Of a stretch of DNA of 64,000 nt, positions 21,791 through 33,127 are shown in pieces. The translations under genes and the position numbers were made by a program. Position 1 is the stretch's first letter, and each line of letters starts with the position of its first letter. The DNA comes from Tetranychus cinnabarinus (lineage: Eukaryota > Arthropoda > Arachnida > Trombidiformes > Tetranychidae): contig WHVY01000002.1 in the NCBI GenBank assembly GCA_022266195.1, positions 14,337,001 through 14,401,000 on the forward strand, read 5' to 3'. The notes below the pieces were generated by a model, which saw only the letters and a list, made by a program, of their open reading frames with translations, searched no databases and had not been told where the DNA came from.

Positions 21791-23080
21791 TATTATTAGC
21801 TTCAATAGTCCAGCAAGATGAATTGTTTTCAGCGCAACCTGATTTATGAATAAATTCTGCACTAGCACAAGATAATAAGCAATATAAGTGTTAGTTTTAG
21901 CAAGTTAAACTTGAAATACAAACAAATACTTGCGTTTAATTTGTCTCAATTTTCAACGAGTTAACCAAACTTGATTATTCAACTGCAGCAGATGATTAGA
22001 TGATATTCTCAACCAATTGTATGTCCAAATATTCTGGTCTAAGAGTTGAAAGCAAATTGTTTCACCGGACTTAGCAGCTTTGAGGATTTAATTGGCCAAT
22101 TAACTCGGTTTTTTTACAAAAGATGAACTAGTTTAAATAGCACTTGTAATATATAACAAATGTTTGACACAAAAGATATAATGTCCACTTTTATGTAAAA
22201 TTGAAAGCTTATTAGGTTTGATGTTAGTTGAAAAACACAAGTTATAAAAGATAACTTTTCTTTCAGTTAAAATTAACTTTAAGTTGTCGGGGCTGATGCA
22301 GAGCTGATTCTGTGGTTAATACAGAACTTTTCTCTGATTTTCACGATCTAGATTGGCATCTCCACCACTTGAAACTCTTTTAGAGGGAGTCTAAATCTTT
22401 ATTTCAACTTTTTAGCTTTTATACATTTGAAGCCATTTATAAATAACCCTTCTGGTTGATTCTACATAAACATACCGTAGACATAAACATTAAAGCAGCA
22501 ATTAAGAAAAAGCAATAAGAGGGCATCTAACATAAACATTAAACTATTTTCGTTACACAATCGTCTATGCTGGTGAATAATGGATTTCAGTTCGAGATGT
22601 TTGAGATAGGAAAATTGGTTATGTTGGCTATAGTTGATAACAAACACAAAAAATGTTTCAAAGTCAAAGTTCAAATCAAAGAGTTCCCTGATTTCTAAAA
22701 GATTTCAAGTTGGTTCCAAAAATGGCAAAAGTTCTGGTGAGTTGAGGCCTTAAAGACCTCTCGGTGGAACCTCAATAATTGTAAGGGGGGAAATTGAGGG
22801 ACAAAGAAAAGGCAAAAAGGAGAACATATTGACATTTACTGTCAGACCTATGGCAAAATTAAATGGGAAAAATAACTTCACTTTGCAAGTCAATTTGCAT
22901 TAATTTACTTCGATGCATTTCAACTTAGGTTAAAAATTCTTACTTTTACTTATGATAAAGTATACAATACATAATGTATTATAAGTAGATATATTTTCCA
23001 AATCATACTAAAATTAGAGTCTGACTTCTTTTTGCTTTCTTTTCTTTTTATATCCACTGGTCTGACATTTTTATGACATT
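21791..23080. other. Non-coding stretch up to the Copia element
   Basis: AT-rich, no gene recognised. The minus-strand frame 22674-22462 is short and Phe/Leu-rich. A purine run (GGGGGGAAATTGAGGGACAAAG, from 22786) could be a polypurine tract or LTR edge of the decayed retroelement, but no second LTR was found. Confidence 0.4.
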
Positions 23081-23085
23081 CTTTT

Positions 23086-23326
23086 AGTTGGTTTATATTG
23101 AATCAACTCAGACAAAATCGTAATTTACTTATTGATCTATTAAATGAATACTAATTGTTTTAACAGAAAACTGGTTTTATATGTTTTTAAAGGATAAGAA
23201 TGGTAAACGTAATTGTCTTTTTCTCAATCAACAATAGTCCAACAATACTGTCCATTTGGCTAACGTTTTGTAACAATACTTATGTTGACGTAAATTGGAT
23301 AATATGAATTGTTCAATTCACCAATA
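23086..23326 (-). repeat. Copia 3' LTR
   Basis: 241 bp, matching 27087-27327 except for one base that I can see. Preceded in element sense by the polypurine tract. Confidence 0.93.
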
Positions 23327-23338
23327 CTTCCTCTCAAT

Positions 23339-26300
23339 TCAGATTATCTTCAATTTCAATCTTAATTTTTCAAATGTATCTTTAGGAAGAGCTTTAGTTA
23401 GAATGTCAGCTATCATATTTTCAGTTGAAAGATACTGAACATCAACAATCTTTTGATTTACTTTTTCTCTAATGAAATGATATTTGATATCAATGTGTTT
23501 TGATCGTGACTGATGAACTGGATCTTTGCTCATAGCTATTGCACATTGATTGTCTTCATAAACTACAACTGCATTTGCAAAAATGAGTCCAAGTTCCTCA
23601 ATCAGAGTTCGTAACCAGATGATTTCTTTGATACAGTTTGCTAGAGCAACATATTCAGCCTCTGCAGTCGATAGTGATATTGTAGCCTGTTTCTTACTTG
23701 TCCACGAAATCAAGTTACCGTAACAATAAATCACAGAGCCACTAATACTTTTGCGATCAATCGTAGATGAGGCATAATCAGCATCAGAAAAACCAGTCAT
23801 TAATTCATCATTCTCATTGTAATTGAATGTCAATTGTAGATTCATTGTACCCTTAAGGTACCGATAAATCCTTTTTACAGCCTTCCAATGGGTTTCAGTC
23901 GGACAAGTCATGAATTGACCAACCAAGCCAACAGCGAATGATATGTCTGGTCTTGTACAAGTGGCCAAGTATATAAGTGCTCCGACTGCACTTGCATAAT
24001 GAACATTGTCAAAAATTTTATCATCATCTTGTTTTGACAATTTGATTGAAACATCACAAGGCGTGTTAATAGGATTACATTCACTCATATTATAACGTTT
24101 CAATATTGTATTGATGTATTTTGATTGGTGCAACTTGATAATCTGTGATTCATAGTTTATCTCAAACTCAATACCTAAGAATGATCTAACACCACCAAGA
24201 TCTTTCATCATGAATTGAGAAAACATTTGTTCTTTAACAAAACCAATTTGCTCTTTTGATTTTCCAAATATAAGGAGATCATCAACATAAATGAGCAAAT
24301 AGATTCTTTTGTTTCCTTCACCTTGATAATATAAACAATTATCGGATTGTACTCTTTTGAATCCAATTTTCAGCATAAACTCATTGAACAATAAATTCCA
24401 TGCTCTTCCAGATTGTTTCAACCCATAAAGACTTCTTTTTAGTTTACAAACTAAATTATTATCTTCGATAAACCCTTCTGGTTGTTCCATGTAAATTTCT
24501 TCGTCTAATTTACCATTTAAATACGCTGTTTTCACGTCCATTTGGTCAATGATGTAACCATATTTAACGCTCAAAGAGATCAAACAACGTAATGTTGTAA
24601 ACTTTGCTACTGGAGCAAAAGTTTCATTGTAATCAATTCCTTTCCTTTGAGTAAACCCTTTAGCAACGAGGCGAGCTTTGAATTGTTTTCCATCAAAATT
24701 ATCTTTTACTCTAAATACCCATCTGTTTTTGATAATATTGCAGTTTTCAGGGCGTTTGACTAATACCCAAGTGTTTGCATTCATTAATGAATGATATTCT
24801 TCTTGAATTGCTGTCATCCAATTGTCCTTATCCTGTGAATTGATAGCCTCATTAAAAGTATTTGGTTCATTATGAATTGTAACCAATGCATGATTTTCAA
24901 ACCTAGCGTTGATATTGTGTTCATCAATTTCATCAATACTTTCATTAGCATCTTCATCAATAAGATCAAAGTTATTTACTGTTGAATCATTTTGTTTAAG
25001 CAATAGCGTTTTCTCATCAAACTTGACATCTTTACCATGAATAACTTTGTGATTACTCGGATCTATCAAACGGTAAGCCTTTTTGTTTGTACTGTAACCA
25101 GTAAAAATTGTTTCAATTGTTTTAGGTTCAAGCTTGGATCGTTTATCATCTGACAATAACACATAAGCTTTACAGCCGAAAATCTTTAAATGGCTAACAA
25201 TTGGTTTACGACCTTTCCATCGTTCAAATGGAGTTAAATTGTAAATAGCTTTTGCTGAACAACGATTCCTGATGTAACCAGCAGTAACAATAGCTTCAGC
25301 CCAATACTTCAATGATAGTTCAGCATGATGTATCATTGAGCAAGCCATCTCTCTCAGTGTTCGATTCATTCTTTCAGCTACACCATTCTGTTCATGGTGG
25401 TAAGCTATTGAAGTTTCATGTTTTGTTCCCTTCTCTTTTAAGTAAGATTCAAATTCATTTGAACAATATTCACGTCCATTATCAGTTCGCAATGTTTTTA
25501 TCTGCTTGTTGTGTAAATTCGTTACTTCCGCTTCATAGATTTTGTACTGAACAAATACCTCATGACGCTCTTTTACCGGAATAACTTTGACCCAATTTGA
25601 CCAATCATCAATGAATGTAATGAAATATCGTAACCCAGTGAATGATTTTGTTCTTATTGGTCCACAGATGTCAGAGTGCACTAAATCTAATACACCTTCA
25701 GTTGACACATGAGTTCTACCTTTACCATACCTTTTTGTCATTTTACCTTCTAAGCAAGCTTTACATATGTAAGCTTCTTCACCTTGCATCGTAATACCAT
25801 CAATGATACTGTGCTTAACCATATTTTTCAATGCTTCATAGTTCAAATGACCATAACGAAGATGCCAAAGATTAATGTCATTAGTACTTCTTTTGTCATT
25901 AAGAGCTAATAATGAGTAATTTTGCACTCGACATTTTAATTGGTAAAGTCGACCAATTCTTTCACCAATTACAATCAACTCAGTATTTAAATAGATTTTA
26001 CAGTAACCATTTTTGAATACGATTTCAGCTCCATTATCTTCTGTTTGACCTAATGAAATCAGATTAAGATGCAATTTCGGAATATGATAAACATTTTTCA
26101 ATGAAAAATTTGAGCCACAATCGGATAATATATCAATGTTACCAATACCAACAACATCAATACTGGTTCCATCACCTTGGACCACTTGCTTTCCTTTGGT
26201 TTCAACGTAATCTTTGAACCAATGACGATGAGAACACATATGGTTTGATGCTCCCGAGTCAACAATCCAACAATGTGAAGCATCATGTTCATTGATAATA

Positions 26301-27082
26301 GTTAAAACTCTTTCTTGATTGTTCAATGTCTTGGCATCTTCATCATATGATTGGTTTATCTCAACAAGTTTTGGACAATCACGTTTGAAATGCCCTTTTT
26401 CTTGACAATTGTAGCAAGTAATGTTTTTCTTGTTCTTAGGCTTGAATTTACCTTTGACATAAAGAGCAGTTTCTTCAGTCGCTTCAGCTTGGTCTTTGAA
26501 CGTTTCTTCTTCTTGGATTAGTCTAGCAACCAAATCATTATATTTAATTTTGTCAAGAATTACTCTTATTGCTGATACAAAATGTTTATAATCTGAAGGA
26601 AGTTTACTCAATATTTCAATCACTTTATCTTCTTCAGCAATATTATCACCACAATAAGATATTTCTGACCATAATTTCTCCAACTCAGTGACGAAGTCAA
26701 TAATGGACTGACCATTCTCAAGCTTAAGTTTAGCTAATCTCTGTTTTAGCTGCAATTTCTTTGAAAGATCTTTTCTTTCGAACGTTTTTGTCAATATATT
26801 CCAAACATCTTTGGCACTTTTTGCTTCTCTTATCAAAACAATATACTTTGCTGATACACAGCAACATATTAGACCAAGAGCTTTTTCATCTTGTCTTTTA
26901 AATACTGCCAATTTGTTATCATCAATATCACCAATTTTCTCATTGACAATAACGTCCCAAAGTCCTTCTCTCTTCAAATAATTCATCATTTTGAATTTCC
27001 ATGAAAAGAAGTCAACACCATTAAATTGTTCAATAAGACTCGATGAGCCTGAATTAAGACCATTTTGCGTTACTGAGCCCAT
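23339..27082 (-). CDS. Copia gag-pol polyprotein, intact
   Basis: 1247 aa in one frame with no stop. Order of domains: UBN2-type gag (about 20-190), zinc knuckle CYNCQEKGHFKRDC (223-236), aspartic protease with WIVDSGASNHM (active-site D near 275), pre-integrase zinc region (LWHLRYGHLNYEAL … CKACLEGK), integrase with the three acidic residues in HSDICGP (about 467), RTDNGREY (about 532) and QNGVAERMNR (about 567), reverse transcriptase with the catalytic YVDDLLIFG (about 929), and RNase H ending … YEDNQCAIAMS … RSKHIDIKYHFIREK. All key residues are present, so the element may be autonomous. The ATG lies inside the primer-binding site. Confidence 0.96.
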   Translation of the reverse strand: MGSVTQNGLNSGSSSLIEQFNGVDFFSWKFKMMNYLKREGLWDVIVNEKIGDIDDNKLAVFKRQDEKALGLICCCVSAKYIVLIREAKSAKDVWNILTKTFERKDLSKKLQLKQRLAKLKLENGQSIIDFVTELEKLWSEISYCGDNIAEEDKVIEILSKLPSDYKHFVSAIRVILDKIKYNDLVARLIQEEETFKDQAEATEETALYVKGKFKPKNKKNITCYNCQEKGHFKRDCPKLVEINQSYDEDAKTLNNQERVLTIINEHDASHCWIVDSGASNHMCSHRHWFKDYVETKGKQVVQGDGTSIDVVGIGNIDILSDCGSNFSLKNVYHIPKLHLNLISLGQTEDNGAEIVFKNGYCKIYLNTELIVIGERIGRLYQLKCRVQNYSLLALNDKRSTNDINLWHLRYGHLNYEALKNMVKHSIIDGITMQGEEAYICKACLEGKMTKRYGKGRTHVSTEGVLDLVHSDICGPIRTKSFTGLRYFITFIDDWSNWVKVIPVKERHEVFVQYKIYEAEVTNLHNKQIKTLRTDNGREYCSNEFESYLKEKGTKHETSIAYHHEQNGVAERMNRTLREMACSMIHHAELSLKYWAEAIVTAGYIRNRCSAKAIYNLTPFERWKGRKPIVSHLKIFGCKAYVLLSDDKRSKLEPKTIETIFTGYSTNKKAYRLIDPSNHKVIHGKDVKFDEKTLLLKQNDSTVNNFDLIDEDANESIDEIDEHNINARFENHALVTIHNEPNTFNEAINSQDKDNWMTAIQEEYHSLMNANTWVLVKRPENCNIIKNRWVFRVKDNFDGKQFKARLVAKGFTQRKGIDYNETFAPVAKFTTLRCLISLSVKYGYIIDQMDVKTAYLNGKLDEEIYMEQPEGFIEDNNLVCKLKRSLYGLKQSGRAWNLLFNEFMLKIGFKRVQSDNCLYYQGEGNKRIYLLIYVDDLLIFGKSKEQIGFVKEQMFSQFMMKDLGGVRSFLGIEFEINYESQIIKLHQSKYINTILKRYNMSECNPINTPCDVSIKLSKQDDDKIFDNVHYASAVGALIYLATCTRPDISFAVGLVGQFMTCPTETHWKAVKRIYRYLKGTMNLQLTFNYNENDELMTGFSDADYASSTIDRKSISGSVIYCYGNLISWTSKKQATISLSTAEAEYVALANCIKEIIWLRTLIEELGLIFANAVVVYEDNQCAIAMSKDPVHQSRSKHIDIKYHFIREKVNQKIVDVQYLSTENMIADILTKALPKDTFEKLRLKLKII

Positions 27083-27086
27083 AACC

Positions 27087-27327
27087 AGTTGGTTTATATT
27101 GAATCAACTCAGACAAAATCGTAATTTACTTATTGATCTATTTAATGAATACTAATTGTTTTAACAGAAAACTGGTTTTATATGTTTTTAAAGGATAAGA
27201 ATGGTAAACGTAATTGTCTTTTTCTCAATCAACAATAGTCCAACAATACTGTCCATTTGGCTAACGTTTTGTAACAATACTTATGTTGACGTAAATTGGA
27301 TAATATGAATTGTTCAATTCACCAATA
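27087..27327 (-). repeat. Copia 5' LTR
   Basis: 241 bp. Followed in element sense by the primer-binding site, which overlaps the start codon of the polyprotein. Confidence 0.93.
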
Positions 27328-27496
27328 CTTTTCTTATTTTTTACTCGAAATTTGCATCGTATTTTTATTCTTAATTTAAAATTGATTGAATATGTTACAA
27401 ATCGAATGCACTAACCATACTGTTATTTGCCTCAAAGTTGTCTCCACAAGTCCGGGTAAGGAAATTAGTAATTCGTTATTTTTTAGCTGGTTTAAG

Positions 27497-29850
27497 TTAA
27501 ACTTTGTTTTCTTGAGTTTCTTTTTCCTTCTCATCAATCAAAACTAAATCCCATTTCTGCTTCTTTATATTCAACAAAATATAGTTAGCTAAAGGAATGG
27601 CGAATAATAAACCAGCAATTATGTACACAAGACCAGGATTGTAGTCCAATGTTGCTGTAAATATTTTGGTGTAAAACACTGATGAAATTGTTGGAGAAAA
27701 TCCTCCAATAGCTGATGAAAATGCATAAACACGACCAATCTCGTCTTTGTGAATCATTCGAGAAATAATTGATCGATCGGCAAGAGAAATGACAGCAGAG
27801 AAGCTACCGAATATGATGAAAAAGTAGGCTATTGGACTCAGAATAAAACCTTTGGCAAGAAAAGCCACCATTATTGAAACAATGCCAATTATGGCTAATG
27901 TAGTATCATGAAGATGCATTACATTTATGAATATAGGAGGACCAATAAGTGTACCCAAAGCAGGGAAAAGAATGAAAACAGATCCGTAATTTCCAATTTG
28001 TTTAGCACTCCAATGATATACTTTTTGATTAAACTGGTATGTGTGTGTGTGTGCCTATGTACTGTTCATCAGAATAACAAATGTTTGCTATAAATCCACT
28101 CAATATTGTTGAAATCAAATACCAATGAGCATTATTTGGTCTTCTTTTGAAAACTGTGCGACCTGAATGAAGGATATTATCTGGTTTAATTACGTCATAA
28201 ATTATTTGTTTCACTTTTTTCTTCTTGCTTTCATTATTTTTTGAACTTGGAGCATCGACATTTAGTTGAGATTCATCTGTTTTAACCTCATTGTCAACAG
28301 CGTCATATAGCATCAACATAACCCAAACAGCTGCAATAACCGCTAATACAGATGAAATGATATAAACTCCAATGTATAAAGTTACGAAGCTGGTTCGAAA
28401 ACCATGGTTTAGACTCAAGCATACCTCCAGCCAAAAGACTTGCAGTAGGCATTGCTGTCGATAAAAATTTCGAGTACAATAACATTATTAAGCATCTAAA
28501 AATCAAGAATTTACAATTCGAATTATAAGTTTTGATTGAAAAGATATAACTTACTAGCAAATAAGCAAAGTTCGATGATTGTAAATCTAACAGCTCGAAA
28601 CTTGGCTGGTGTCTTCCTTGTAGCATAAGTAAAGGTTCCTAACGTAATAATTATTCCGCTTCCAGTAAAAGCTGTTACCAAATTTGCCCATAATAATGCG
28701 TCAGCGCCTAAAAGATAAACGTTTAGTGTCAAATGGTAATACTATAGTTGAACAGTTTACAGTGTAGCTTCCATATCAATTACATGTATGCTGCTGATAA
28801 GTTGTTAAGATTGCTCAAATACACAATAGCACAATTGGTTCGTCACAATAGCAGCTCAGTTGGCTCAATAGCTGTATTACGGAAAACAATGCAATCCAGT
28901 GAGTTTTGACCCACAAGGGAACACACCCAAGTATGAAATCGATATAGAGATTTTATTGGTCGCTATCGGCACATTAGACCTTGATGAAGATAAATATAGC
29001 GAAGTTAGCTACTATCTTTTCGATTTCGGCATTTTATCGCCTTTTTTCTAGAAAAATTTGTATGCTTTTCTATGAGGATTTGAATTTTTTTATTCAATGT
29101 ATCTAACTAATACTCTGATTGTGCAATAAAAAGTAGGCTTCTGTTTCAACATTCTAAAGTTTAAAAATGAACTCACAAATCTTCATAGAAAAGCATACAA
29201 AATTTTTAAGAAAAAAGGCGATAAACCGAAATCGAAAAGATAGCAGCTAACTTCGTTATATTTATCTTCACCAAAGTCTAATGTGCCGATAGCGACCAAT
29301 AAAATCTCTATATCGATTTCATACTTGGGTATGTTCCCTTGTCAGTCAGATTTAAATGGTATTGACTTATCATACGGTGTTGTTTTCTCGAATTTATGAT
29401 CTATTATAATTGTACGTTTGTCTATGGCCAATGAAGCTCGTTGAACAATTTATTGAAACACCCTTTACTTACCCATTTCAAAATGTAGACATTGATGTAT
29501 AATCATAATGTTTTGACAGACGATTGCTAAAGATGCTACACCAGAAAGATACCTTAGATGACCAGGATATTTATCAATCCAATAACCCAAAATGAGGGAT
29601 AAAATTATCGCTGGTATTGTTGTCATTAGAGAGACATGGTTTTTAAGTGTTGAAGCGTCTTTCAATACATCATTCCTGACTGTATCATATTCAGGTCCAG
29701 CATTTTCCAAGTTTAAACAGACACTTTCATAGATTGATTATTTGTTGATACAATATTTATCCTGCATCAGTTGGTTGAAAGCAAATCCAGGCAACTAACC
29801 ACTTAAAGTTGCCAAAAAGTAAAAAACATCGATTCTCGAAAGTTTAAAAA
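27497..29850 (-). pseudogene. SLC46-type transporter pseudogene (copy D)
   Basis: Same three-exon layout as the intact copies: exon 3 27497-28454, exon 2 28555-28707 (153 bp as in all copies), exon 1 29473 to about 29850. It is broken in several ways. Exon 3 has a CA/GT dinucleotide run (28039-28053) that shifts the frame right after YIG. Exon 1 has an in-frame TAA where intact copies read KYS before INESVC, and a TAG in the SGSLPG motif. The first codons are lost, because homology stops at about 29850. A MITE fills intron 1. The tail (KQKWDLVLIDEKEKETQ) is well kept, so decay is recent. Confidence 0.9.
28914..29341. mobile_element. MITE with long inverted repeats
   Basis: Left end CAAGGGAACACACCCAAGTA, right end its reverse complement with one difference. 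The inverted arms run about 180 bp (with mismatches and small gaps) around a short AT-rich centre; total 428 bp, no ORF. No clear target duplication. It is inserted in intron 1 of pseudogene D. Confidence 0.85.
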
Positions 29851-29929
29851 TTTGAAGTCTTCAGATTTATTTACCTTGTACTTACATTACTTTTCGATTT
29901 CACGATTAATCTCCTTGGAGTGTTTACAA

Positions 29930-30940
29930 GTTTAGAGTGTCTGCTTTGAATGAACTTGGGTCAGGGTTGCCTTCAGATGCCAGCCCACAATATAAAACGA
30001 GAGAAAATCGGCACTTAAGAGCACCAGTGAATGTTGGTGGAGGAGGAGGAAAAGCAGGTATTACTTTGACAGTAACTTGGGATCCATTACCTCCACAAGA
30101 TTGGAATTCGTCTTCTATTTGGTACAAAATTTACTGGAAACTATCAAATGAATATGACTATGATTATCAAACTAAAGAGCTGAATCAAAGTCAAGTTGGA
30201 ATGTATGTACATGTAATAGATGTTGGGAAAACAATTACTAAAAATATCTGGTCAAAGTACAAGCAATCAACAGAATGGGAGAAGGTCCAGTTAGCGAACC
30301 AAAAGAAGTCCATTCAGCTGAAAGTATGCCTCAAGTTCAACCAAGTTTGGTAACAGCTTTTCCCTTCAATTCAACTGGACTCAATGTTTCATGGGCACCT
30401 CTCGAGCGAACTCGAGCTAACTGGCTAATTTATTGGTCATCGAGTGAAATACTGGAGAACGGGACAGGCTCTTACATTGGTTCATCGTGGTACTCATAAC
30501 CATGGATTGATCGTTGCTCTTTCACCTCACACAGAATACAGTTTTTCTGTTATGGCATACAATGAAGCTGACTCTGGACCTGAAAGTGAACCTGCAATTG
30601 CTGGAACATTCAAAGCAGCCCCTCAAAGAGTACCAACTAATGAAAAAGTTAAAGCAATTGACTCAAGTTATGGTCAAGTAACTTGGCGTGGTGTAGATGC
30701 ATCATCAGATGAGGAACCGATTAATGGTTATAAAGTTCGCGACTGGGAAAGCGATTAAAAGATCCAATCAGCTAAAGAAGTTACCAAGTTCCTCGAAGAT
30801 CTGACGATCGTGAGTGAAGATTTAAATGTCATAATTTCTGGCTTGATTCCTGGTAAAACTTCGTGTTCTCGCTTATAAGCTCTGGTGGTGATGGTAAAAT
30901 GTCTTCAACTGCTATCGAATTCAAAATTGGAGGATAAATT
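29930..30940 (+). pseudogene. Contactin/neuroglian-like FN3 gene fragment
   Basis: Parts of about three fibronectin type III domains in shifting frames: VSALNELGSGLPSD (end of one domain), LTVTWDPLPPQDWNSS … WYKIYWKL, then after a frame shift near 30235 … GEGPVSEPKEVHSAESMPQV, FNSTGLNVSWAPLERTRANW, after another shift TEYSFSVMAYNEADSGPESE, and VKAIDSSYGQVTWRGVDAS. The SAESMPQV and FNSTGLNVSW text resembles insect contactin/L1-type adhesion proteins. Stops interrupt it at several places, and neither Ig domains nor a membrane anchor are nearby. A broken piece of a cell-adhesion gene. Confidence 0.75.
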
Positions 30941-31622
30941 GATGAAAATTTATCAAAGGATTCACCTACTCAGCTTAAATCATCCCAACAATTGAATTTA
31001 TAATGCAAATCGAAATTCATTTGTATTTTTACTCGTTTGCGCCAAACTTATGACTCACTTATAACTTCAAAAGATGAAAAATTGAAGCTTTACTGAAAAG
31101 AAACATTAATAAATGAATTCCCATACAATAATGTTTCAATATTAAGAAAGGTTGATTAAATTAAATTGCTACTTCTTTGATGATCAATTAATTCAGCAAG
31201 AAAATCATCAGCTGAATATGTTTAAATTACACTATAAGCGTTCGTTCACTTTCGATATTCTATACAGAGAGCCTGATTATGATTATGATACTTTAATTTG
31301 AACTATTCAAAGAGTTTAAATAGCTTATTCAATCGATTTCAATACGATGTAAACTGTTTCAGAAATAAACCGAAATTATCATTCTGTGATTTTTTTATAT
31401 ACATTATTAGTTGTTATAGCTATTTGGATCAGTGGAAAAATCTGATTAAGATAAATAATCATGTGACAGGTAAATAAATAAAAAAACTAGTGATAACAGT
31501 ATACAGTTGAACTCAGAGAAAGCGAGAAACGCAAATTGTGAGTGGAGATAATCGTCTGCAATTGATTAGTCATTAATGTTTTGTTGATTTTTATAAGTGT
31601 TTACGTTTATTATTGGTGTGAA
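30941..31622. other. Intergenic, promoter side of the LBD gene
   Basis: AT-rich, no ORF supported. Should contain the promoter of the nuclear-receptor LBD gene; no clear TATA or initiator can be singled out. Confidence 0.5.
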
Positions 31623-33093
31623 ATGATGGATTTTGATCAAATATTTTCATTCCTTCAACCTTTAGATTCGCCACCACTGGATACAGATTATGCTCCGCAA
31701 GGTGACACTCCAGCTGATCAATCATTACCTAAAAATTCATGTTCAAACCAAAGTCTATCTCTTTTGAGAGCTTTTTGTTCCGATGAAAATACTGTTAAAA
31801 GCTACTTGCTAGATGGAGATGAATTGAATAATCAAAACAATGGAGTAACCCAATTCTCTGATTCCTCAATGAATAATCACGATGATTGTCTAGAAAATTG
31901 TCTCAGTTCTGGTGAACAAACCGACCAATCTCATGGTCCATTGACTGTTGAAAATTTGAGTAAGTTAAAGTATTATTTAACTGTTTAACATTCCTGCTCA
32001 TGAAACTTTCATTGATACACAGTTCCAGTCCAATATGATGTCTCATCATGCATCACAGCTAATCCCCGAGTCATGGAGTATTTCCGGTCCAAAATAAACG
32101 ATGAAAATTTTAATCTAAAATCGAACTTTATTCTACTCGTTAAACGTGGCTATAAAATGATCTTGTCAGAAAACACAGATAATAGTGAAGTTGAGCCTTG
32201 GAATCCTGATGTCAGTCAAAAAATCCTGTCTGTTTATTTTTCTTCATTAAGTATGAAAAGTGAATATTTATCCAGTGAAACAGCACTAAATGGATTTGAG
32301 TCAATGTTAACCAGAGAGGCATGTGTCGCTTTTAGGGGTCAAAAACAGTTGCATTTACTTCCAGATTTAAATGACAGAAGTCGAGCAAGAGCGAGTCCAG
32401 ATTGGCTCATTTCAATATGTAATGGAATCAAAGGTTACAGAAAAATCGAGCCCAGTGATAAAGTAACTCTTTTATGTAGCGTATATAATCATCTTAATTT
32501 AATGGAAGCTGTTTCTTCTTACGATGCTTCGATTGACGGCTGGGGTGTAAGTAGCCATAACCAACTTGACCTTTTACCAATCTTTTTTCACTAATTGGTT
32601 ATTTTTTTCGATGCTCCAAGTTTTCAGAATACAAATATGATCGACGAGACACGTTTCTCTTCAGTCAACTCTTGCACGATGGACTTGTTCACGTAATCGA
32701 AACCTTTCCCGAACGATTAAGAAACGATATAAATGCCATTATTCTCATATATCTAATCATTATTTTCAATGCTGATGTATCCGGATTAAAACATCCCGAA
32801 ATAATCAGGTTTGATCCAGTTGGCTATTTTTCTATTGAGTTGCTGACATTTTTAAATCTTTTTACAGAAATGAACAATTTTCATACATTTATTTACTACG
32901 ACGTTACTTGCGAACAGTTTGTGAATCTGATTCCGAAGCTTCAGACAATCATTACCGGCTGATGGTCAAAATTGAACAGTTGAGACTTTTGGGTGAACAG
33001 ACCGAAAAATTTTTCATTACACTACTGAAAGAGCCGTTTGTGGAAACCATAACAAAAGCCGTCATGGGGACATACACTCATCAATTTCTGTAG
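31623..33093 (+). CDS. Nuclear receptor ligand-binding-domain-only protein
   Basis: Exons 31623-31959, 32023-32544, 32628-32808 and 32868-33093 join to 421 aa. Residues 1-150 are acidic, Ser/Asn-rich and low in structure. The C-terminal half reads like a nuclear-receptor LBD: PSDKVTLLCSVYNHLNLMEA (helix 3-5 region), LLHDGLVHVIETFPERLRN, a hydrophobic helix leading to NADVSGLKHPEII, LRRYLRTVCESDS, and KIEQLRLLGEQTEKFF (helix 10/11 region). No C4 zinc-finger DNA-binding domain exists upstream. Spider mites are known to carry expanded sets of HR96-related LBD-only proteins, and this may be such a gene; that placement is inference. Exon 2/3 could also join as 32546 to 32621 (donor GTAAGT, acceptor CCAAG), also in frame. 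A broken second copy lies at 42 kb. Confidence 0.62.
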
Positions 33094-33127
33094 CTGCAAT
33101 AACTTTTAACACCGATAATCATTGTAT

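Larger units (their letters stand above)
23086..27327 (-). mobile_element. Complete Copia (Ty1/Copia) retrotransposon
   Basis: A 4242 bp element on the minus strand with two 241 bp LTRs, flanked by the 5 bp target duplication CTTTT (23081-23085 and 27328-27332). The LTRs start TATTGG and end CCAACT in element orientation. Next to the 5' LTR is GGTTATGGGCTCAG, the copia-style primer site for an internal fragment of initiator tRNA-Met. A polypurine tract (GAGAGGAAG) lies before the 3' LTR. I see one difference between the LTRs (23155 region, AAA versus TTA context), so insertion was recent. Confidence 0.95.

Noticed and set aside
22462..22674. Minus-strand 70-codon ORF
   Set aside because: Phe/Leu-rich AT-driven frame without homology, inside retroelement leader DNA.
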